64,000 bases of DNA, taken from positions 6,250,001 through 6,314,000 of the forward strand of contig NC_092024.1 of assembly GCF_042242105.1 (NCBI RefSeq). Reading direction: 5' to 3'. Source of the DNA: Pempheris klunzingeri. Taxonomy: Eukaryota > Chordata > Actinopteri > Acropomatiformes > Pempheridae. A program made the translations under genes and the position numbers. Positions 20,874 through 33,259 of the stretch are shown here, in pieces. Below the pieces are notes generated by a model. It was not told the origin of the DNA. It saw only the letters and a program-made list of their open reading frames with translations, and made no database searches. Position 1 is the stretch's first letter. Each line of letters starts with the position of its first letter.

Positions 20874-23007
20874 ACACCAAAGAAATTCGATTGTTACAAT
20901 ATATACTCGTGAAACATACAGATAAGCTTGGTTCCTCTACTGGGAGTGTGATGGTTCTGTGCAGTATCTTAACTGTTCCCAGGACTGTGCTCTTCTGGAC
21001 AGACCAGGCCTCAGATGTAGTACCTGGAGCTGCTCTCCCAGTTTGTGGGTCACAGTCCACAGTGCTACCAGCACCACTGTGGCTGTTCCTTGGGAATGCG
21101 TGGGGCTTCCAGCCCATACTCAGTCCAGATGTTCCTGTCCACTATGTCAGCCACTTGGTTATGGGGTCCCATATATGCTGTTCCTGCCTGCATTCTTACC
21201 CTTATCTTATCATATTCTTATTCTTATCTGATGACTGACAGGGTGTATGTGCTTATGGCTCAGACCTTGTTCTTCCCATTCAGCTGACTTTTCAGGACCT
21301 GCCTTACTCTCTGGAGGTATTTGGCTTTGCCTGACTTCCTTATGGCCCCCTTTTTGTCTGCGGGATCCCAAGGTACCTGTAGCTGTCCTTAACATCTGCA
21401 AAGCCCTCTGGTAGTTCTACCACCTTGGTTCTGATCATCTTCCTTCTCTTAGATACAATCCAACCACACTTGACCCCCAAATGACATTCCGATATCACTG
21501 CTGTGGGTCCTGGTGATGTGGATCAGTGAGTCGATGTCTCGCTCATTCCTGGCATGCAGCTTAATGTCATTCATGTAGTGGAGATGGTTGCTCTGCTTCA
21601 GAAATGGCATCCATAGTTGCTCTGTGAGATAATCTAGCTGAGGGGGTTCAGATCTGTGCAGAACAGCAGCGGGGATAGTGCATCACATTGGTATGCACTT
21701 GATGGTAACTTGTGCTATTGGCTTTGACTCCAGAGTTGTTTTCCACAGCCCCATTGAGTCCTAACATATATATCCTCTGAACAAGTGTTGGACCCTGCAG
21801 TCCACAGGCACTATCCTGAGGACAGTAACACTTACGTCTACTTTTTCGTCATATTCATTCAAAATTGCAAAACAAAGACTTTCTGTTAATGAAATGTTTA
21901 CTTCATGAAGTTATTTGACTTGAGGTGAATGCTGTTAATTTATGATGAATTATTCTAATCATGACTTCTTCTTACAGAGCACTATGTATTTGGCTTCATC
22001 TGTCATCATTGCTAAAGACGTAGATTCTGAACTTACATGCGTATAACATTTTTAACATTGAAGTCCTCCAGTGGTGCAACATCAGGGTTTTCACCTTTGT
22101 CTGTCTGTAGAACCAGCTGCTGAATGATACGGTCCAACAGCACCCAGTACTGAAGAGTGGTGTTGTTCTGCTTATCTGCAGACAGATGACGAGGAGTCAG
22201 CAGAGGAAAAAGCTACGACTGGCATGGAGCATTTTATGGCTTTTCAAAAACAGTAAAGAAGTAATGGTAGGCAAACAGACAGGCAGTCTTACAAGGCATC
22301 ATGAGACAGTGGTGCAGTGCAGACAGAAGGTGGGGGTACGCTTCAGTATGGCTCAGATTCTTCTTGATCAGATCAAACATCTTGCTGGCACTTTTAGTTT
22401 CTATATGGACCTGTATCAAAAGCTCAGGTTTATGGCACATTACACATCTGATTTGCATTTTCATTTTTTGACATCGTAAAGAAATGCCAAGAACAAGCTG
22501 GTACAAGTGTGCTGTATAATAAAGGAACAGTGTACTACACTAATGAAACTTGTGATGACAGTATGCAGCATGTGTTGACGTGTTTTTTGATTTCCAAGAA
22601 TCCTCCTTAAAGCTGTGGTGAATGTAATAGAAAGAAAACAAACTTTAGTAATGAAGCCTTTGGACACAAGCGAGGTTTGTCTAAAAGACTTACAGCATCA
22701 AAGCGTTTGGACATCAGAAGCTCATCTTCATTCCTCAACATCTCAAAGAACTCAAGATGTCTGAAAACAGTAACACAATTAACAAATTAAGGCCATTTTA
22801 AATCAAATGATGCCAAAGTACATATATGATATACTGACCGTTAGTTCTATGATACAGTATCGATGATTCAAAACACTAGCACCTTTAGGTGCACCTGATA
22901 TACCTGTCCAGGGTGGCGTTGTCATGGGAGTGTAGCTTGTCAATGACTGGCTGAATGCCCAACATCAAAAACTCATAGCGCAAATGGATACGGAACTCCA
23001 GACTGGT

Positions 23008-23046
<39 letters not shown>

Positions 23047-26000
23047 ATTTATTGACAATAATAAAAAATAGAAAATATAGACTAATCTTTTAAGAGGCCA
23101 CTAAAAGAAGAAAAGTGAGTCACCAAATATGAAGCCTTAATGTATCATAATGCATCACAAAGCAGCTCCTAACAGACATGTGTCATCATAAAGTGATGGT
23201 CATTAAAACAAACAGACAGACAGTTCCTCACCTCTCCCGCTCCCTGGCTGAGCACAGCATTGATGAAGGACATAATGGCAGTCTTCAGATTAACTTCATC
23301 TCTGTAGCGACCTGTGGATCTGTCTAAGTCTGTCAGCAGGTTCTGCACACAAACAGGAAATACTCAGGTTATACCATCATAAATGGATGACTATCGTTGC
23401 TCTTCTTTTTGATGTTTATCAGAACCTACGAGGCCTCAAATCTAATGACGACAAGCACTTTCTTTCTCTCGAGGATGATTGCTAATGATTTTGACGACCC
23501 TCTGACCCACCTCAAGACAAATCTTACGTAACTCTACTAAGGCTCAGAGAAATAAAGTCATTAGTGTGTTGTTCGTAAATACGGACTGCCTAAAACTCCT
23601 ACAACTGATGGCATAATACTATATTATTTTCATCATTATTATTATTATTATTATCATTAACACTTTCATTTACAGTCAAGACATCTGTTTCATCTCCACT
23701 TACATCATCCTGAATGAAGGACACACAAATGAACAGAACCAAAGCACACCTGAAAACGTGTTCTCTCCGAGGCAAATGTCTGGTAGTGCACCATAGCTTC
23801 TAGTACTTTCCTGTGGCCTCCTGGCACCAAACATACTGCGCCCAGGATTTCTAACACTGCTACCTAGGGAGAGAGAGAGAAGAATGGTCAGTCACATGGA
23901 GAGGGAGAACTTCATGACTGGGACACAGATTAAGACCTTAAAGAAAAGCGTGATAAGAACTCTCTGACTTGTTTAACTAGAGGCGTTAGAACATCCTCAT
24001 CACCATCTCATCCTCAAATATTCCATCAGCCACGTTCTCGATGTCATCTGCCAGACATCTTTGTTTGCAGTCATCCTCTTGCTCCACCTTTACCTCTCTC
24101 TTTGTATAGGTTTTGTCTTGACGTATGCTGTCTGCGCTTTATAGTATTTCCATCAGACCCAGGTAATGATTCATTAGAAAACAAAACAAACGTTAGCATC
24201 TTATGTGCTGTTCGTGCTCTATCTGTGTACCTTGGTTTTGATGTTTTCCGTGGCAAGGCTTTGTGCGATGATGTTAATGCTCTCACAGTGACCCAGGACG
24301 TGAGCTCTGCCCTGAGAGTTGTTCATCAGAGCTTTGATGCAGCCAATCAGTGAGGTGTGGACCTGAGACTCAGTCGTCTCATAGTCCATTGACTTGAGGA
24401 AATTCAGGATACAAGACAGACCATCCAGCTCAATGAATCGTGTCACAAAGCTGAAGGAGACCAAACAGAACAGGTTAGGTGTATTCTTTAGGAAACCCAG
24501 GTTTGGGAAAGATCAACATTTTCCAAATAGCTCGTGTGTGGATTGTGTAACTGGATTGTACCTCATTGGCTGTGTCCTCAGTGCCGTCTTTAGACCATCT
24601 ACAATCTTATGTCTTCCCTGCTCTTCCTCACCCTCCATTGCCAGCAGAGTCTTCCTCTGGGAGGAGAAGGGTTTAACCACATTGTACCACACAACTTTTT
24701 TCAAAATGGGTTATGTATCCATTCAGAGGCAATAATGTGGAGAGTTTGGCTTTTTGTAACTTAATCAGCTGATGTAAAGTTACAAAACACTGCTATTCAA
24801 TTCAATTAAACATTATTATTATTATTACAATCTGCATATGTGTGCTTGTGAATAAAGTGGGATGGAACAGCAGAATTGAAAACAGACTTTAGAAGCTTAC
24901 TCACAACAGCAATGGACCTGATCTGGTCAATGTAATACTCTGGCCAATTAGTCGCTCCTTTATTCTCCTCTGCTTCCTGAAATATACATATACACAGACA
25001 CATCATATGTACACATGTCCACGTGCTGTAATCATAGATTATGGAAAACATGGACATCATGGGGATTTGTGATATCACCCACAGGTTTCTGAAGGGATTG
25101 TTGATTTGTGTTTTCTTATTGTTAAAAATCTCGAGCCAGAAAGTCCAGCTTTGATAGAAAAGGTAGGGAGCACTGGCCTCCTACTCTAAAGAGTGACTAG
25201 CAAACAGCAAACACAGACGATATACAGGAGGCTAAAATGTTTGCCAGTCATGCAAAAACACTCCTAGAACATTGAGCCTTAATGTTTAATTCACTGACCA
25301 ATCATTTTAAAACTAACCAAAGTTTGGTGAATGTGTAAGTTAGATTGTTTGGTCATTTACATCTAAAGCTTATGAGCTGTTATTTACAAGCCAGGGCACT
25401 TTAGTCTGTTCCTTGGGAACAGGCTACGTTGGCTACTCAGTATCCTTCAAATACAAAATACTAGTCAGATTGTCAGTCAATTTCTAAAAGAAATTCAACA
25501 CAATGGCTGCTGCTGTCTCAAAAGGATTTGACCCCCCTGCGACTATATGCTAGTTACATAAGTTATGTTATGTTATTTACATTATGCATGTGACATAAGT
25601 TAGGGCCAAGACATGTAAATATGGGTTCTAACAAGCTGCTTGAGGATCTATTCGGCCATGTTTAACATTCACTGATTCATATGACCACCAGAGGTCACTT
25701 ACTTAAACATCATTTGTAATTTTAACTCCCTTCAACAAACTGAATTGATCAGTGTTGATATTTTACAGTGAAGCTCTGGCCTTCCTTCAAAACTACCTCA
25801 TTATATCAAAATGGTGAAATACAGTTTTCTGAGCTACAAAACAGCATTAAGCACCTCCCTTTGTGTGACATTGTTAAACCAAGGAATCTGTTAAACAAAG
25901 GATCCTAGTTGACTTTCCGTTGGCATTGTTCCTGCGGTGCTGCCACCATGTTATGCAGCGCTAAGAGCCTGTGGTCATTTCATGTATTTCTGTGAGGTCA

Positions 26001-26553
26001 GACTGATTGAGTGCGATGCCATGAATGTCTTCTCGGGGAGGCTGTCCGAAGGTTTGTACGATGTAGTTCGTTTGAAGCATATTGAACCGTTTGGTGGTGG
26101 TAGCTCTTACCCAAGAAAAGAAAGAAAACCCCCAAAAGTTGGCTGTTGTTGTCATAGTTACTTACCATTTTTTTACCACAGTATATCTGCCATTTTTTCT
26201 CTGCAGTCAAAGCAAACATTGCAGCTCTGTGCTCCTCTGTAAGATCCAGTTCATCCTGGAATACAAGAAAGAGAGGATGGAAAGGTAGAACGAGGAGGAA
26301 AGCTGTTGAATGATTGTGAGTGTTTGAAGGTCCAGAATAGGACCACTGACTCTGGTCTCTTACTTACCACCAGCTCAGTGAACATTGAATCCAGGTCTTG
26401 AGGGGGGGGCATAGGCAGGGTCGGCTCCAGTACAGCCATAGTGTTGATGTTATCGTGGCAGTAGGTGATCTCTGGTTGGTCACTTTCTTTGAAGCAGCAG
26501 GAAAACAGAAAGGACAGGCCACCCCCCTGGGGCTGCTTCTCCTGGGATGCCAT
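13498..26553 (-). CDS. daam1: Dishevelled-associated activator of morphogenesis 1 (formin)
   Basis: Diaphanous-type formin that nucleates and elongates actin and links Dishevelled to Rho in Wnt/planar cell polarity. 25 coding exons, 5' to 3': 26553-26368, 26255-26166, 24976-24905, 24656-24562, 24450-24231, 23863-23750, 23342-23232, 23007-22904, 22760-22694, 22410-22293, 22175-22037, 20780-20722, 20309-20122, 20006-19731, 18347-18240, 17660-17563, 16847-16763, 16560-16454, 16072-15984, 15807-15639, 15313-15206, 14820-14760, 14576-14442, 14048-13881, 13698-13498. Phases join without a break to about 1055 aa (human about 1078). Order: GTPase-binding/FH3 region (about 40-440), coiled coil (about 450-520), proline-rich FH1 (522-600), FH2 (about 600-985, with [10 protein letters not shown] and [12 protein letters not shown]), DAD ([18 protein letters not shown], about 1008-1025). 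The N-terminus (QPEITY, LPMPPP) and [16 protein letters not shown] favour DAAM1 over DAAM2; daam1a or daam1b is unresolved. ATG context is ACCATGG. Confidence 0.95.
14230..14390. repeat. Fish dispersed repeat with 'ttagcttagcttagcataaa' core
   Basis: In the daam1 intron the sequence 'ggttagcttagcttagcata' followed by 'tggaaacagtggaaacctg' matches a common fish repeat; the diverged copies at 12389-12470 and 12754-12860 look like the same family in the opposite orientation ('gactagctgtttcc', 'gggctagctgctg'). Confidence 0.5.
15404..15597. mobile_element. Short inverted-repeat element (MITE) in a daam1 intron
   Basis: The ends catagcaga (left) and tctgctatg (right) are inverted copies, and further in gtagttggaaaagcgcaggtg pairs with cacctgtgcttttcctac. 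That gives about 45-base imperfect terminal inverted repeats around a 194-bp non-coding body. It lies about 40 bases from the donor of the exon ending at 15639. Superfamily not determined. Confidence 0.6.
17794..18004. mobile_element. piggyBac-like MITE with internal hairpin
   Basis: The left end TTAACCCTTGTATGGTGTTC pairs with the right end through cttgta-ggtgttcgggt-tgtgg-acc, an inverted repeat of about 28 bases. Inside, cagactcgttggccttgg separates two complementary arms (acgattaattattttttcaa and its near complement after 17910), making a long hairpin. A TTAA borders the left side only; the right side reads tgat. No ORF. Confidence 0.6.
18020..18200. repeat. Second copy of the 'cgaccactcaaagcactttt' fish repeat
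   Basis: The region reads 'gtcagttcgaccactcaaag', 'cattcacccattcacacatc' and 'ggccaaggacactttgacat', the same family as 1975-2125 but less eroded. It lies in a daam1 intron beside the piggyBac-like MITE. Confidence 0.6.
19405..19695. repeat. 33-bp minisatellite, about 8.5 copies, next to the daam1 FH1 exon
   Basis: The unit contains agtgatactgacaacagtag plus gtaac-gc-gc and repeats at exactly 33-base spacing with single-base differences. Because 33 is a multiple of three, it stays open on both strands. Its right end is about 35 bases from the donor site (19729-19730) of the FH1 exon. Confidence 0.9.
19872..19929 (-). repeat. (GGA/GGT)n coding repeat, polyproline run of the FH1 domain
   Basis: On the coding strand this is a run of CCT/CCA codons giving 17 or more consecutive prolines, then a second shorter run nearer the FH2 domain. 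FH1 polyproline binds profilin-actin. It is a simple repeat and so a likely site of length variation and of assembly error. Confidence 0.85.
20690..20717. repeat. (GT)n microsatellite next to a daam1 splice donor
   Basis: About 12 GT units end a few bases from the donor of the exon 20780-20722, whose intron starts GTTAAC on the minus strand. A second (GT)n run lies at 20840-20871. Confidence 0.9.
20880..21820 (-). mobile_element. 3' part of a LINE retrotransposon (R4/Dong- or R2-like type), degenerate
   Basis: On the minus strand, broken frames give [32 protein letters not shown], a piece like [20 protein letters not shown], and further upstream LNGKNK-like and LHYMND-like parts of a reverse transcriptase. 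These match the C-terminal part of a fish LINE whose C-H-C finger is followed by RHNQV, as in elements with a restriction-like endonuclease. It has many stops and frameshifts. It lies in the daam1 intron between exons 22175-22037 and 20780-20722, in the same orientation. The clade is my inference. Confidence 0.65.
22984..23044 (-). other. (TG)n-T4-CAG splice acceptor of a daam1 exon
   Basis: On the coding strand about 16 TG units run straight into TTTTCAG and the exon 23007-22904. There is no other polypyrimidine tract. The layout recalls the (TG)m(T)n acceptor of CFTR exon 9 (legacy numbering), where repeat length changes exon inclusion. Confidence 0.75.
25914..26009. repeat. Diverged dispersed repeat, partner at 32889-32993
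   Basis: Both copies share ttcc-ttg-cattgtt-c, atg-tat-g, and tatttctgtgag-tcag-tgag. The family is unknown to me; similarity was judged by eye. Confidence 0.35.
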
Positions 26554-26585
26554 GGTAACGACAGGGACCGCACCAGAAGTACTCA

Positions 26586-29500
26586 CTGAAGATGAAGGCA
26601 GAAAGTATCTGTCAGATGTGTTGTCGTTGAATCCCTCGCTCCGATGCAGTCTACAGTGGTGAGAGATCTGACTAAGTAAGATCAAGCAAACACTACATTT
26701 CCTTGACTTTTGAATGAAGCTGCTCAAAAATGTAAAACATTCAAGTTGAGGACAATGGTGAGACACCTGAAGAGGAAAATACAATACAAGAAGAATAAAA
26801 TAAGATGAAGTATTAAATCTTGGAGAAAACATTTTCCAATAATGTGATATGTTTACAAAAGTCGCTTTGATAGACACATAATTCATAGAATTTCCCATTT
26901 CTAGCCTTTATACCTTTATACCTTGAAGTGTGCAATGTCAGCTTTGTATAAGATTCTGCACCTGATGATATGATCGTCAATCTGAGAAGCAGATTCTGAG
27001 GAAAATGTGTGTGATTGTTTTTAATGCTGGTGGGATCGGCATGATCTCTGGATGACTATGTTTATAGAAACTCACTGACCTTCCTGTATTGTTTGAATTA
27101 TAGATGCAACAGGAATTAAAGGAGCTTTAGAACATTAAGGCTTCATGCATTTCTGTATGTACACAAACTATGTACATTATTTATTTATTTTATTATTATC
27201 ATTACTTATTTTAGAATTTAGATTGTATAGGAGGTGCTGTGTAATAAATTCGATGTTTCTAAATAGGCGTCCATTGACATCCACTCACTCGATGGCATTG
27301 ACTCATAATATCTGATCAACTTTGCACTGTATATACGGCCTGAGATAGAACTCTGAGTCCATTTAGTGGATGCTGAAATGATTTTTTGAGCTGAGATTAA
27401 CAACAATTAGTAACTTTACTAATGCAGAGATAAACCAACTCTGCACAGATGGGCCTCTGACAAAAAACAACAAAAAAAAGCACAGTGCTTGAACTAACAT
27501 CCCTGCATTACTATCACAGTGCCATCATGGATGTGTATATATGCACACACAATCACACACACTTATCCATGTCTAAAAGATCAATACACAAAATGAGCAG
27601 AAACACTTATTGGTCTGCAAACCCACAGAAATGTCTCTTATCCATCAACGCCAACACGGCCAAACACACACACACACACACACACACACAGAGCAACATA
27701 ACAAGACACACACTTTCCTTTGGGTGTGATTAACAAGCCCCTGCTGGAACAGTTCTTGTTCACCCAGCTGAGTCATGAGGTGTGGCTCAGTTCACTTCCA
27801 TCACAGTCCCCTGATTGATCAGTTCTTTCTATCCACCTTTTTTTCTGGTAATGAAGTGGTAAAACACATCGTAGTGCTTTATGATTCTGATGTTGTGGTT
27901 TTGTTTCATGGCGCATTCTGTCGCATATTTTATGGATATTTCTTAGGTTTTTTTTATGTACTTCCTACGTTTTTGAGAGACTCCTAAACCCCTACTGTTC
28001 ATCATTGCGGTCCGTGCATCGTAAGAAGCCATTGGTCTATAGAAAGCTCTAGGGGAGTTGTACTGGGTGGCCAGAAGCACAAATGTTTTAGCTTTTCAGA
28101 TGAGTAACGTATACTGATATCTAATACTTAATATTCAATATCAAACTTATGTAAAGGATTCTTCTGTATTTTTAAAACTGGGCCCCATTTTACATTTTAT
28201 TTGGGGTTAGAAATGTCTGGTAGGTAAAAAAAAATGTTGGAACTGGTCCGATGCCTGTTGTCCACAGTCCAATACAATGACTGCAACGAAATCTTTTGAG
28301 GCAACTGTGCCCACGTCCACTGACTCTAAATGTCTGACAGCATTATAGAAAGGCTCCCTACAGCGATGGCCCTGTAAGATCCTCAGTGTTTTAACCAGAA
28401 ACCACCAGACTCCATTGACAAAAACAGCAATTTTACCTTGCAGACCACAGGAGTCGCTGGTGTTTCTCTGTTTTGATTGGTTAGTTTGTTTGCGTTGTTG
28501 TATGATTTTAGTGGTTTAAAGGGTTACACAATGTTTCTGTAACACACAGTCTCTATTTTGCATCTTTTGGGACTGGAATCAGACACTTGGGACAACTGAT
28601 ATGAGCCAGAATAGACATTGGAGGAATTTCAGCTTATGGCGGAGGAAGAGGCTGCCACTGCTGAGAATCAAGGTTGGACAAGTTAAAAGTGCATAATGCA
28701 CAGTTTTGAAGCTGTAACTCATCAGTGATCCTCCTGACCATTATCACGTGTTCTCTAGACTGAGTCTTGATATATTTGTTTTTTTAGGGCACAGTTCTCT
28801 GCTCAGGTTTCTCGTTTATACAGTGAATGCTGATTAATGACTGGCTTCCCTGTCAGTGAGTAAAAGTTGACACCTAAGCCAGCAGCAGAGAACAGGTTAG
28901 TGTAAAGGCCAGACTGGGCTGACAGGCACTTCAGGAGAGGCAGGACATGTGAGGCGTGAGACACACCCTCTGCTGCAGGAGGGAGGTGTGCCCCTCAAGG
29001 ACGGTGAAGCCCTGCGAGAAGTGGCGCTTATTCAGATTCAGGTGTGGAGCTGGGTCACCGGCCCTGACTAAACCCCAAATGAAATATGAAATAGGGCCCA
29101 GGTTTAAAAATTGAACTGGTGACGGATGTGCTGACCATGCGGTTGACCATGCGGTCATTCGGCATGTGTTGTAACCACTAGGCTGTCAAGGTAGTACAGG
29201 TGTGGAGCTTCTCAATGAAAATGAGAGGCTTGGAGGCTACTCCTATAGTACGTGCTCTGTTAGACACAGTTACTCATGAGGTCTAGCTATGGCCGTGTTC
29301 ATATCACGTAATAACACCTATTAGATCATCTCTGTGAGACTGATTTGAGATCTGGTTTAAAGCTGAAGCTAGTGAATTCATTTATGACTGATCGGGATTT
29401 TTGGTTGAATTTGCCTATCTTGTCAGGAAGAGATGAATGGAAATGATTCCTCGTTGACTGTGCCATGAGGTTTAGTAGTTCGTAGAGATGGAGCTTCATA

Positions 29501-30130
29501 CAACTGGAGAAAAAATTGAATCTGGGAATGCAGAAACAGAAATTGTAGACTTTGCATTGTTAATATTTCCTTTCTAAATCAACTCTTTGCATCATCATAT
29601 AGAGTATATTGTGTATCCATGCTTTTGTGCATCATTCTATTTAGTGGAACTATGATGTCTTGTGTATCATTTTATACAACCACAAAATGACAGAGGAAAG
29701 CAGCACCAGCCAACTAAAACGTCAGTAAAAGTCAAACTTTGAATATGTGGATGAGTAGGCAACGACTTTGGTTAGCTCAGAAATAGATCACTATGGCAAC
29801 AATAGCTTATTCTGGGGGCTAATTTCTGTGTTTACTTTTTTGTCAAACTCAAAGATGAGTATTTGAAATGATTTATTTAAAACTTTAGTTCATCTGGAAA
29901 GCTGTTTTGCTGAACTCGCTTGCATTTTGACAAATCATTAAGTTGGTTCAGTTGTCATCACATTCCCTTAAGTACGGACCATCAGCCTTATGATAACCGG
30001 TGATTGTGAACTGAGATTGAAAGCTCAGAAAAAAGCAAGTCAGTGGACCATGCGGTAGGATTTCTTTCAGTATTTATATATTTTCATAGTTATATGTACT
30101 GTACAGCTTTGCTTTTGTACTAAATCATGT
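26586..30130. other. Upstream of daam1 coding exon 1, largely featureless
   Basis: A 5' UTR exon border (CTTCAG|TGAG) is plausible at 26585/26586, so the first coding exon would begin at 26585 and the true promoter lies further upstream. The rest is AT-rich with a (CA)n run at 27666-27690 and one SINE-like piece (28925-29195). No exon recognised. Confidence 0.4.
28925..29195 (-). repeat. Possible tRNA-derived SINE, diverged
   Basis: On the minus strand it starts GACAGCCTAGTGGTTACAAC, close to a pol III box A as in fish SINEs (GCAGCCTAGTGGTTA), followed about 50 bases on by CCAGTTCAATTT, a decayed box B. It is degenerate and has no ORF. Confidence 0.4.
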
Positions 30131-31000
30131 ATTATAAGGCCCTTCTGCAGCATGTCTCACGGCTGTGGTCCGTTCTTAGATCTACTAGCCTCTGAACACT
30201 TGTGTTATGTGATGCCTCCTTCTCCCACATGCTCTTCCTCTGCTGGTCAGTCTCAGCCCTGGGCGGATCTGTTCTTGTGGTATTACCTTGCCACTGAGTG
30301 TCCCCTTTGGACGGTTCAGTGGAGAACATCCTATCCACCCAACATCTCCTGGCTTGTGCCTCTCCAGTGTGCCTCTCCAGTTGGGTATCCACGGCTGCGA
30401 GCCTTTACCTGGCAGTCTCCAGTGCCTCAGGTAAGGACAGTTTGTTGTACTTCCTATGCTCCTCTTTCTTCTCCACACCTTTCTGTAGTGCTGATATCTG
30501 ACTAACTTCTCTCCTTGTTGCCTTGATTTTTGCCTCCAGCCTCCTTCTCCATGGGTTCACTGTTGCTGTTGGTCTCAGTTATGGTCCTAGTAGGGACGGT
30601 ATGTAGTGCTACATTCACATCTTCCAGCAGACGTCCAAGGAGCACTTTGTTACTTAGTCTTGGTAATCAGCAGCGGGGTTGACTGGTATCCGGTTTACTG
30701 TTGGGGCTAGGAGTGTGGGGGTGATGATGATATCCCCCTCTGACCTGTTGTCCTTGCCGTAGCATGCTTGTTGTGCCTCATCAATCTCTAGTTGTGATAG
30801 CAATCCTCGTTTGCAAATGTTGGAACACTGAGCTAGTAGTTGCTTCTTGGTTAGCTTAGATGTTGGCTTTCCAAGCATCCGTAGATCCCACATCCTCTGC
30901 ATGTAGGCCCTCTCACTGGGATTACTTCCATAGTAGCATTCCAACAGATCCATGTTCTCGGCCCCTGACCACCTATGCTTTGTTCCAGTAGCCCATTTCT
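30130..31000 (-). mobile_element. 5' part of the same LINE family, degenerate
   Basis: Minus-strand frames give MDLLECYYGSNPSERAYMQR, LTKKQLLAQCSNICKRGLLS, then KKEEHRKYNKLSLPEALETA and WQGNTTRTDPPRAE with KSMWEKEASHNTS. These are the segment before the reverse transcriptase in the fish LINE whose 3' part lies at 20880-21820. Stops and frame changes show it is dead. It keeps the 5' part but lacks the 3' end. Confidence 0.65.
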
Positions 31001-32888
31001 CATCAGGCTGCCAGCGGATTCAAACCTGGAACCCTCTTGCTCCTACGTAACACTGCTAACCACCCCCACCATGTTACATTACGGTTACATTCCACCACTG
31101 GATACTGCCACAGTAGATTTATTTCCTCTTGTCTGTTTACAGAGGAAAGTTAATATTGTTAATATTTGACAGTGCACACTGGCAGTGCCATTGCCTCAGT
31201 CACATAAATGTGTTTTACATAACAGAACATCAACGGTAGCTGCAGGACTCATAATGATCAGCGGTGTGTGTGTGTTCTGATGCTCTGATGAACCGATCAG
31301 CTCAGAGTTGGCAGGGTTAAATCAATACTAAATTGATCCCTGTAGGCAAAGCGTGTTTTCTCTACCCCCCCCCTTCCACACAGACGTCAGAGGTTTGTGT
31401 CACAGCAGCAGTCCTGGAGCTGAAGGGAATTCACTGTCTCACTCAAGGACAACTCAGTCAGTAAATGTTTGCTAGCGGCGGCTCTTTCTTGTTGTTGATG
31501 AGGCTGTTATCCACATGTCCTGCACCACTTTCACATGGTTTCATGGACAGAGTCTGTCATACTACAGAGGTCCTCCAGGGAAAACCTGAGGACCAACCCA
31601 AACCAGATCTTTGGTCTTCAGCTATAATGGATAAGGCCGGTGTTATTCTGGATTTGTGTTATGGCAGACAGTCCAAAGTAGTTACCCATGAACCCATTGT
31701 TGTTTCACTTATCAAAATGAAATGAGAATCTAAAAGTGTTGGGTACACACCAGTGGACTGACTGCAGGACGTACAATACTTTTTTCATGTGCTCACCTCT
31801 TTCCCTTTTCAGAAAATCTGGCATTTGTTGAAATGTAGTTGCTGTAGAGAAGAACTTTGAGCAGCTTTTATGTCTGGTTACAATATACAATAGCTACAAT
31901 AAACTATAATGAATATCAAACACACATTGTTGTAGTTTTTATAGCTATAATCACTGTGAAGTAAGTTAAACCATAATTATTATATGCTCAGCACACTGCC
32001 CTGTGCTGTAGGTAGGCCTACCCAGTATTTACAGAAATAAGTAATAAATTGTTTTAGAGAAACAAGGAGCAACCTGATAATGAATAAATCGTTATTGAGT
32101 AGTTCCTGAGTAGAATTGAGGACAATATAGTAGATAATGATGAATTACTAGAGAAGAGACTCGGAAACAATGTCAATGGAAAGCATCATAGTCACGAGAT
32201 TTAATCTAGTGATTTTCAGACTCATGTATTTCTATGGGATTGTCACGTCGTGTTTCTGTCGGGGGGGACTGGAGGACTTGGGAGCTCGGAAGCTGTCTTC
32301 TTATTTCACATGTTATGTTCGTTTTTTTTTAGCTTTAACTGCTTCATTTCTCAACATTCAAACACAAGATTCTCCTCTTTATTATCCACGCCAGTCGGTG
32401 GCAGTCAGGAGGGTCTGCAGCTGGTCCAGAACATGTCCTTTATAGTCAATAACACAACCGGTTACTGCTATGACCATCCATTTGAATTAATTTCTCCTCC
32501 CATTCTGGAAAATAGCGAAAGTCGATTGTTTCTGTGGAGGCAAAGACGCTTTCCCTCACTGAACAGACACTTAACTTCCTGTTAAATATTTCTGCTCATG
32601 ACAACACGACAGTGTCCTTCAACAACACTATTGTTAAGGCCATCGCTTTGAATGATTTCCTCCTTGATTCTAGAAACAATCACGTTTCTTTGTCTGTGTT
32701 TCGCAGCAGAAGTGGCGTCATTATGTTACAAAACTGTTATTATGACTATGATACTATGATATCATGTACATACTGAATTCATTCATAGATCATCTATATG
32801 CAGGGTTATTACTGATTCGGCTCTACTAGATATTTAATATATTCGATTACATTTTGTGACTATTTCATGAACTTCGATGGGTTGTTGA

Positions 32889-32993
32889 TTTCCATTGACA
32901 TTGTTTCCATGGTGATGGCATGTAATGTTAACACATTACAGTAATAAGAAGTTGTGGTTATACCGCATATTTCTGTGAGATCAGGTTGAGTGT
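32889..32993. repeat. Diverged dispersed repeat, partner at 25914-26009
   Basis: Shares ttccattgacattgtttcc and tatttctgtgagatcaggtt with the other copy, with gaps. Family unknown. Confidence 0.35.
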
Positions 32994-33259
32994 ACTGCTT
33001 TACTTAACTGCTATTAACTCGTGACTAATTAATCAGTCAATGAGGAGAGATAAAGAACAGTATAATGTTTTCTCCTTCTCTCTAAAATGCCCAATGTTAC
33101 TCCCTTGTTTCTCTCATTCTTATTTTCTTCCACCCTAAAATGGGAGTTCCATTTGAGAACTGCCTTAAAATTGTCCGATCCATTGGAACCGTATGCCTCC
33201 AAGCTTATCAATTCCTTTTATTGATGCTGACAGTTGTACTTTACAAAATAATGACTTCA

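Noticed and set aside
26251-26898. 215-residue minus-strand frame as full first exon of daam1
   Set aside because: It reads through the intron; coding starts at ATG 26553 and a splice acceptor lies at 26586-26588.
30152-30505. 117-residue plus-strand frame
   Set aside because: Antisense of the LINE fragment.
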